64,000 nt of DNA from Diphasiastrum complanatum (Eukaryota; Streptophyta; Lycopodiopsida; Lycopodiales; Lycopodiaceae): NCBI GenBank assembly GCA_029204225.1, contig CM055093.1, forward strand, positions 34,728,525 through 34,792,524, read 5' to 3'. Position 1 is the first letter of the stretch. The number at the start of each line of letters is the position of its first letter. Made by a program: the position numbers and the translations under genes. The notes under the pieces are model-generated. The model was not told the DNA's origin and did not search any database. It was given only the letters and a program-made list of their open reading frames with translations. Positions 56,256-64,000 of the stretch are shown here, piece after piece.

Positions 56256-56480
56256 GCACAAGTCTGAAAGGGGAGGAGACCCTTTGCCTAGGCCAATGGG
56301 AGAAGTCCATTTTAAATTTGGGATATGCCCTGCAGCGTAGTCTGAAACCACCTTGTTCCCAGGTTGTGTGGTTTGGTGATGATGTTGGTGCGTCGTGCAG
56401 GTTGAGAGCATGCATGCAAGAAAAATAGAGGGACAAGCACATTCGCAAGCACTACCCGCCGGTTTGTTGGCCCTAGCGCA

Positions 56481-57910
56481 GTGCCTACACTCAGAAAAGA
56501 TCTGCTTGCTATCAGTCTCCAAGATGGCATATCTTGGTATTCGAGTTTTATTCGATGGCAATACATGCCTCATGATTGAGAAAACGACAAACAAATTGCT
56601 GACGGTCGGATGCAGAGAAGGAAACCTCTACCAGGCCAAGATAATCAACAACTTTGATAGCATATTAAATGCGTCAGAAAATGAAGATCAGCTCTGGCAT
56701 AAGAGAATGTATCATCTGAACATGAGGACCCTGTATGACGTGCAAGAAAGACACAGTCACAGGTCTCAAGATATCAAGGCCCGAAACTGAGTTTTGCGAA
56801 GCCTGTCAGAAAGGCAAGCAACATCGAAATCCATTCACACATGAGGGAAGAAGAGCCAAGAAAGTTCTTGAGTTCGTCCACTCTGATGTCTGTGGACCGA
56901 TGAAAATGGATTCGCTCTCAAGATCGAGGTACTTTCTGACGTTCATAGATGACTACAGCCGGATGACTACGATCTACTACCTAAAAAAGAAATCTGAAGT
57001 GTTCGAATCCTTCAAGAAGTTCATGGGATTTGCAGAGAGACACACCTCAAAGAAGATACAGATCATCAGATATGACAATGGAGGTGAGTACAAGAGCAAA
57101 GAATTTTCAGAATTCTGCCAAGAACAAGGGATCGAGCATCAGTTCACACCTGCGTATACACCAGAATATAATGGTGTCGCAGAAAGAAAAAACAGAACGC
57201 TAGTCGAAGGAGCCAGATGCATGATGGCACAGGCTCAATTGCCAAGTCAATTCTGGACTGAGTCAATAGCTGCAGCTGTACACCTGCAGAACAGATCAAC
57301 AATGACAGCGTTGGAAAAGAAGACACCGTATGAGATGTGGACAGGTAGAAAGCCTGATCTATCATACGTACATGTGTTTGGATGTGCAGCATAAAGCACA
57401 TTCCAAAAGAAAAAAGAAACAAGCTTGATGATAAATCAGAGAAAACGATCATGGTCGGGTACTCGAACGAAACACAAGTGTACAGGCTCTACAACCCAAC
57501 CACGAAAAAGGTTGTTTCGAGCATAGATGTGAAGTTCGATGAGTCCACATTCCCTGGACTAAAAGATGAAAGAGGCCATGAGATCTTCACACTGTTTCCA
57601 ATTCAAGAGGGAGATCGAGGACATACGTCAAACTAGAATCTTGAGCCACAGACTCCATAACAGCAGGAAGCAAAGAATCAACCCCACGAACAAGAAATGT
57701 TCGAGCAACGATGAAACGAACCCAGAAGGTCAACAAGACAAAGACGACCTCCAGATCGATACGTTGACAATCTTCAGTGGAACAAAGACGTATTGTAGCT
57801 TCACTGAAGAGCCAACAACATATCAAAAAGCTCTCCAGAGTCCAGAGGGAGAATTTTGGAAGCAGGCAATGTCAGAGGAGATTGAGTCAATGAGGCGAAA
57901 CGAGGCATGA
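56481..57910 (+). pseudogene. Ty1/copia family F: GAG-pre-integrase, integrase, RT entry
   Basis: Plus-strand frames carry LGIRVLFDGNTCLMIEKTT, LWHKRMYHLNM, CEACQKGKQHRNPFTHEG, the integrase core with D, D and E present (HSDVCGPM, RYDNGGEY, NGVAERKNRTLVEGA), the C-terminal domain (FGCAA, frameshift, GYSNETQVYRLYNPTTKK) and the RT entry (EEPTTYQKALQSPEGEFWK). Frameshifts near 56760, 57390 and 57620 break it, and it stops at 57910 where gypsy sequence begins. It is about 90% alike to the element at 26.5-27.6 kb but keeps the second catalytic Asp. gag and protease are missing. Confidence 0.88.
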
Positions 57911-58382
57911 AGTTAATAGGTGAGAGGGATTGGGCACCCTGCGTGTGTAAGTCCAACCCGATGATCACATAGAGATTTGATTAGTTGAAAGTCAATAAAA
58001 GGACTTTAGGCCTTTTTGCTGGACTTTTAATGTCGTAGGGCCTAAATGTCAAGTTAGTGAATAAAGTTGGGTTTCACTCCAATTTGAATGGATTCTCACT
58101 CTTTTTTAAATTTGAATAATTAGGGAGGTAGAAATGGACCAATAGGATTCAGAGGCCAGGGTCCTCCTCTCTACTATAAAAAGAGACCAACTTGAGTTCC
58201 TACACATGTTCATTTCCTCATTTCAATAAAGCATATTGGTTTTCTTGTGAAATGGATTGATGAATGTCCTTGCTCTCTATCAGTTTTCCTCCATCTCTCA
58301 TGCTTATTTTGGATTTTGCTAATTGTTGGATCTGATTGTTATTGGGATTGTATGTTATTATACTTTTTATGAGAGAGAAAGT

Positions 58383-58413
<31 letters not shown>

Positions 58414-59865
58414 TAAGCTATCTTTGTTGTGGATCTAGTATTAATGGATGTAGTGTTAATGTTTAGGGTTAATGGATGTTAGAGTTAGATGTGGATCTTC
58501 CATTCATGCTGAAATCTGAACTATATTATCGCTCTCATGGGAACAAATCTACGCGTAACAACTAACTTCGTCTCTTTGATGCTAGATTGACTAGATCTTG
58601 GTTTGAGGTTAGGCAAGGAAAGAAACCCACTACAATTTTGGCACAGTTGCCGAGGAGCTACGCCAATTTTTCAATTTGCAGCATGTTTGTTGGATGGTTA
58701 GCTTGCATTAGACATCTTGTTGTTGCATGAATAGTGGTAGATCTGTATTTAGGGTTAGTTTGGGAGTGATTTTGCTTGATTTGAGTGGATTTGCTTGTTT
58801 AAAATCTAATTTGATTCATAAACGGAGAAAGCTATTCAGATCACCAATCTTAAGATCCATTTGGATCTGAGATATCAGAAAAAAAAACTTCAAAAATCAG
58901 TCAAATCTGCCAGATTTTGGTCAAAAGGAGGCAAAAATTGTCATCAGATCTGATAACTTTTTGCCCTCTTCCAGAAAACCTTCGCCAAGTTGCAAACACC
59001 TTTAATTTTGATCATAGAACCTTCAGTTTGAAGGTCGAAGATTAATTCCCAGCAGATTTCCAGAAACATCAGAAAAACCGTCAAAAAACACCGAAAAATC
59101 ACCCAAACCCTAAAAATACAGAAAAAGAACCTTCACCCGATTCGCTGTGCATAGGTGTGATTCAGATCTATCTACGGCCAGGTCGGCAAAGAATAATACC
59201 AAAAATAGAAGGGTTTTCAAAGGATCAGTTGTCATATTGCCATATTTTTGCCAAAAAAGTCACTTTTTTGCAAAAATAACAGTATTATTCTTGATCCTTG
59301 GCCAAAACCTTCGCTGAATTTCCAAAATATTCTATTTATAGTAAAATACTATTTTTGAGTTTGGCAAAGATTCTTCTTGTCCAGATAATTGAAAATCTTG
59401 ATTTTTACCCTCGTCAAACTACAGAAACTGTGTTTTCTTGTTTCAAAAACCTTCGTCGATTGTACCCTAGTTTTATCTGTGTCAGATCTTGCATCTGAAA
59501 GTTCGGCAAAGGTTATTTCCCTAGAAATTGTCATAAAAATTGATAGAGAGTTTTTTTTTTTCTACTGAACCTTTGTCGAGCCAATATTTGCCTAGGAAAC
59601 CTTCGCCAATACTATTTATAGGTTCTGATTTTCCAGATCAAGTCTCTGTCAAAATTTGGGTTAAATTTGATACAGTCTGATTTGGATTCTGAGAAATTTT
59701 TCATTTTTTGAGAAGTATCGATTGATTGAATTTCGAAATCTTTTTCACTAAATAGAAATCTGATTTTTTGAAAAGTGAAATAGATCTAGCAGATATGATC
59801 TGAGATAGTTTTGATTGAAAAATCTAGATCCAATCTCATTATCTGCTTGATTAAAGTTTGTAAAA
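57911..59865 (+). mobile_element. Gypsy LTR and leader with primer binding site
   Basis: The LTR probably ends at CCCACTACA (58634). TTTTGGCACAGTTGCCGAGGA follows (58636-58656); it resembles the TGGCGCCGTTGCCGGGGA primer site that several plant gypsy elements copy from tRNA-Asp. The LTR start near 57911 is not exact. The leader to 59865 is rich in GATCTGAT words and repeats AACCTTCGCC(A/G) at about 58980, 59298, 59450 and 59600. A (GA)n run lies at 58383-58407 inside the LTR. Confidence 0.6.
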
Positions 59866-62800
59866 ATGGCTGCCCCTGGAGGTGCTCCTGGAGGTGCTCC
59901 TTGGGAAGTCAATCCAATCATTGTTAGAAGAGCACCCCGTTCGGATCTACCCAAATACAATGGATTAACAATCCAGTTAGATTTCTTCAGATCTATGCTG
60001 AATTTTGTGAAGTCTATGGTGAAATTTTCCCTCAAAATAAACTTAAGCTTTTTCCTATGGCCTTAACAGGCGCAGCACAAGATTGATACTATAATCAAGA
60101 TGAAATTGAGCGTACAGATTGGGAGGTTGTTGAAAGAGCCCTTATCACACGATTCAAACTGCGGAACTTTATGGAAGACCCTTTCCTACTTTTAAGTAAA
60201 ATTAAAATGGAAAAGCGGGAATGGTACAAGATTACATTGAAAGAGTGAAACGCCTCAGATCTGAGTGCGAACCTGAGTTGATTAACGAAAATGCCATGAT
60301 TATGTGAGTCTATCCAAATTTTCATGCAGAAAAACGAAGATATCTGAATATGAGGCAGTGGATTAAACATCTGCAAGAAGAAGAGGAGCTTGAAGCTGCT
60401 AAAGCAACAACCGAAGTTCGTTTTTCACCATTGCAACCACCAAGAAATTCACGTATGGATATGAATGATCAGTTGCATCATCATGAAGAACCCTTCAAGA
60501 TGACTAAACTAGAAGCGCCGCAAATATGACTGCTCATGAATATTTTGTCTAGCAAGATCAATATTTCATTGGAAGAGTTCTTGAAGTTGGTACCAAAAGC
60601 AAAAGAAGTCTTAGCGCAAAAGTTAGCTCAAGCAGGACCAGAAGTACATCAAAGAGCCACTTTTTTGTGCTGGATTTGAAGAATCTAATGAAGTACTCCA
60701 TGTCGGAGCCACTTGGAAAAGTGAACAAAAGAATATCACTCTGTCGATACAGCATAGACAATTTCCTAAGGAAGCAGCTGTGATAGATGGCGGTTCAGGA
60801 GTTAACCTGATTTCTACAAAGCTATGTGCAAAATGGGGCCTTACAAAGATCAAGCCTGCGATTTTTGCTATTAAACTAGCTGATCAAATGACCGTTCGTC
60901 CGCGAGGAATGGTTGAAGATATACTTGTAAGAATTGCGAAAGTACAGTTCGTCATTACTTTCATAGTAATGGACTTACCATAAGCACCAAATGTCTACCG
61001 AATCCTATTGGAACGTCCATGGTTATGAATTGCGCAAGTAATTCATAACTGGGGTACCGAGAAAATCACTTTTGAAAATCGTGAACGTGCAGTCAAAGTT
61101 GATCTTACAACTTGGACTATCAAACCAGTGGTCCAAAAAGAGGATGATGATTCATCAACAACGGATCATACTTGTGACCGACCAGAGAAAATTTGGGAGT
61201 TCATTACGATTCTCAAACGGATACTGTTAACTGGAATGAAGCTCTTGCAAAGATTGATTGTACAGCAGGATATATGTGTCAACAAGATAATCAGTTAGAT
61301 TTGAGCAAGATTTTATTATTAGATCAAACTTTGGATACACCAATTACTTTTCCATTGAATGTGCTGAATGTAGCTTGGATATCAACGAAACCTATACTAG
61401 ATCCGATTGAAGATGACCTCATACTTGTCGATGCCTTGACTTATGATGACAATGCCGAACTTATGGATGAGCAAATTCTGAATCATATGGATCCGACCAG
61501 ATTTCGAGTGCATAATGTTTCTGATGAACCAACAATAAAATCGCCCAAAGCAATTATATTGAAGGAAGACAAGATTATAGGGTCAATGACGAAGAAACAA
61601 ACCAAGCAACATTATAATACGGTCCTGAAATGGGAAAATCCTTCTCAGAAGATTGATTCAACGAATGTGCCACCCTTATTGGATAAAGGCAAAGGAAAAG
61701 TCTAGGATAATTCTACAATTCAAAGTTCTAGCAAGACATCATCGTCTCAGAAGTCATCACCTCCACGATCAATTCTTGCTAAGAAGGCTAAGCGAAGATC
61801 CAAGACAAGTCCTTTCGAAAAAGAACAAGCAGATGTAGTCCAGCATGATATGCCTGAACATTTTAAACATTATAAATTGGATGATGTGATTATCATGTTA
61901 CCTAAAGCACATCGTGAACCAAAGAACACGTGCTAGAATTGAAAGATGTTTACGATGGCCCAACTAGGACACAACCAATGAATCTTGCTGAGCTAGGAGA
62001 ACCGAAAGAAATTGTATAAGTTGGATCACAACTTAATCCTGAACAGTATCAAGCACTCCGCATGTTACTTATTAAATATCAAGATTTCTTTGCATGGACT
62101 TATCAAGATCTGAAGGGTATTCCTACGTTAGTTATTGAACATACCATACCTTTAGTACCTGATGCAGTTCCAAAGGTTACAAAGTTCTATCGTTGTAATC
62201 CTAATGTTGCAGACTTGATAAAGAAAGAACTTCAACGATTGCTTGACGCCGATTTCATTTATGAGATCGAGCATACCGAATGGATCTCACTGATTTTCAT
62301 TGTTCCTAAGAAGAATGGAAAATTGAGAAACTTGTGTGAATCTCAAGGCTTTGAACAAAGTGACGTGGAAGGATCACTTTCTGTTACCTTTTACTGAAAG
62401 CATTTTGGATCGCCTTGCTGGAGCGGAAGCTTATAGTTTCCTGGATGGATTTAGTGGTTACAACCAGGTTAATATTGCACCTGTTGATCACCACAGAACC
62501 GCTTTTGCAACAGAATGGGGCACCTATGATTACAAAGTAATGTCGTTTGGACTTTGTAATACACCAAGTTCGTTCCAAAGAGTAATGCAATTTGCCTTTA
62601 AAGATTATCTATAGAAATTCTTTGAAATATACTTGGTGACCTAGGAGTCCATAGTACAGATGCAGACCACCTGGATCGATTGGAGAAAGTATTTGAAAGA
62701 TGTCGCAAACATCAAATTTCTCTAAATCCAGAAAAATGCCAGATATGGGTTTCCCATGGAGTTGTGCTTGGCCATGTGATATCGAGACATGGTATTGCCA

Positions 62801-63268
62801 CAGATTATTCTAAGATCAAGATTATTGTGGAATTACCACCGCCAACAATGATTCGTAGAGTTTATGTGTTTATGGGTCATGCGAACTACTATCAAATTTT
62901 TATTATCTTCTTTGTGGATTTAGCACGACCTATATACAAACTGACTATTGTTCCTATTTGGACAATAGAGGCATTAGAAGCCTTTGAAAAATTAAAAAAT
63001 GCATTAACTTCAGCACCGACACTGCGTCCTCCAGATTGGACGATTGAATTTCATGTTCACATAGATGCCTCAAAATATGCCATTGGATCAGTTTTGACGC
63101 AACCAGGTGATTATAAGAAGGATTATTCTATACTATTTGCAAGCAGATAACTTACAGATCTGGAGAAGAATTATTCAACAATAGAACGTGAAGCGTTAGC
63201 TATCATTTTTTCTATTCGAAAATTTCGTCACTACCTCATGGAAACGCACTTTGCATTTTATACGGATG
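59866..63268 (+). pseudogene. Ty3/gypsy element: gag, protease, RT, RNase H (truncated)
   Basis: gag starts at the ATG of 59866 (MAAPGGAPGGAPWEVN) and continues after a frameshift (QDWYYNQDEIERTDWEVVE). The aspartic protease is AAVIDGGSGVNLISTKLC (60776 on). A linker follows (GVHYDSQTDTVNWNEALA, LDTPITFPLNVLNVAW). RT has IFIVPKKNGKLRNL, FLDGFSGYNQVNIAP and KVMSFGLCNTPSSFQRVMQ; its catalytic box is disrupted by a frameshift at about 62635. RNase H reads HVHIDASKYAIGSVLTQ, TIEREALAIIFSIRKFRHY, ending AFYTDG. Stops and at least six frame changes make it inactive. Integrase and the 3' LTR are absent because the copia fragment begins at 63269. It is related to the minus-strand gypsy at 41.1-44.2 kb. 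Confidence 0.88.
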
Positions 63269-64000
63269 GTTTTGATTCTGTCCATACTTCATAAGGTGTC
63301 TTGCCATTCAGGGCTTTGGTAATGGATTGATTTTGCAAATAGGCAGATGTAGTAACAGCTTTTGCCCAAAATTTCTTTGGAAGAGAGGCTGGGCCAGGAT
63401 GCTCTTGGCACTTTCGATGAGTGTCCGATTCTTCCGTTCATCTACACCATTGGATTGAGGTGAGTAGCTGGTTGTAAATTTTTGATGTATTTCGCTGGTC
63501 TTGCAGAACTGTGGAGATATATTCCCCCCCTCCATCTGTGCGTAGAGCCTTGATCTTCCTCTAGGTCTGATTTTTTGCAGATGCCTTGAACTGCTTGAAG
63601 AACTTGAATGCGCCAGATTTGTTCTTCATAAAGTAAGTAGCAGTCCTTCAAGAGAAGTCATCGATGAAAGTTAGGAAATAGAGAGCTCCCCCTGTGGAAG
63701 CAGTTTGCATCGGGCCACAAATGTCGCTATGTACAAGGTCAAGCAAGCCCTTGGATGTATGAACTGAGTCTTAAATGAAGGGGTCGGGCTTCTAGCATGC
63801 TTGCTGATAATACAGCTTTCGCATAGAGAAGTTGGCTTGCTGACAAAAGGCAGATCTTGTACTAGTCTCTGAGTAGACATTTGCTAAATATTGTTGAAAT
63901 TAAAATGGCCAAGTCTGAAATGCCACGACATATAAGTTGATTCAGAAGTGCATGTGCGAAGAGCTTGATTGTTTGAAGAGTAGTAGTTGAGTTTGTAAAG
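63269..64000 (-). pseudogene. Ty1/copia fragment: GAG-pre-integrase and integrase (continues past window)
   Basis: On the minus strand from 64000: ESTYMSWHFRLGHFNFNNI, LCESCIISKHARSPTPSFK (GAG-pre-integrase), then integrase with frameshifts, SYSPQSNGVDERKNRTLIESA holding the third catalytic residue, and PYEVWTESKP at the very edge, 63270-63300. At least four frame breaks. The 5' part lies beyond the window. It meets the gypsy RNase H at 63268. Confidence 0.82.

Noticed and set aside
1-64000. CRISPR arrays, prophage or bacterial operons
   Set aside because: Repeats are tandem or transposon-like without regular spacers; genes are spliced and plant-type.

Overview
The window looks like nuclear DNA of a land plant with a large, transposon-rich genome. 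Three host genes are plant-type: a DUF506 protein, an AZG purine permease and a Mic10-like mitochondrial protein. Most of the rest is broken LTR retrotransposon sequence. No rRNA, tRNA gene, CRISPR array or bacterial operon is visible. A non-seed plant such as a fern, lycophyte or bryophyte is a guess from the style of the elements and the remnant of a bacterial-type DNA methyltransferase; the sequence does not prove it.

Left end (1-5.9 kb): a three-exon DUF506 gene on the minus strand. A fourth, untranslated exon is likely upstream, and the intron between is almost filled by five to six tandem repeats of about 125 bp. From 5.9 to 9.9 kb two direct copies of a 1.2-kb repeat flank copia fragments in opposite orientations, one of which carries a tiny tRNA-derived SINE with a 17-bp target site duplication.

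Transposon mosaic (10-28.4 kb): at least four copia families, in both orientations, all with stops, frameshifts or deletions. Several plus and minus fragments meet inside coding sequence. LTRs, primer binding sites and polypurine tracts can be recognised for some. Between 24.5 and 25.3 kb are two short, convergent, gene-like pieces of unknown family.

Centre (28.4-37 kb): mostly non-coding, with the Mic10-like gene (31.5 kb) and an intact minus-strand ORF resembling a LINE ORF1 protein (33.8-34.5 kb) without a reverse transcriptase partner.

37-50.5 kb: a copia gag scrap, a minus-strand Ty3/gypsy element (pol 41.1-44.2 kb, with an unusual proline-rich and coiled-coil coding stretch 3' of it at 38.3-40.4 kb), a CACTA transposase scrap, a copia deletion derivative with 5' LTR and primer binding site, and a decayed gene fragment with hallmarks of a beta-class DNA (N4-C/N6-A) methyltransferase.

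Right end (50.5-64 kb): a second, 5'-truncated SINE copy, the single-exon AZG purine permease gene, its non-coding upstream region, a copia fragment related to the one at 26 kb, and a Ty3/gypsy element with leader, primer binding site, gag, protease, RT and RNase H, cut off at 63.27 kb by a minus-strand copia fragment that runs off the window.

The host genes are independent loci separated by repeats; nothing suggests a shared pathway.
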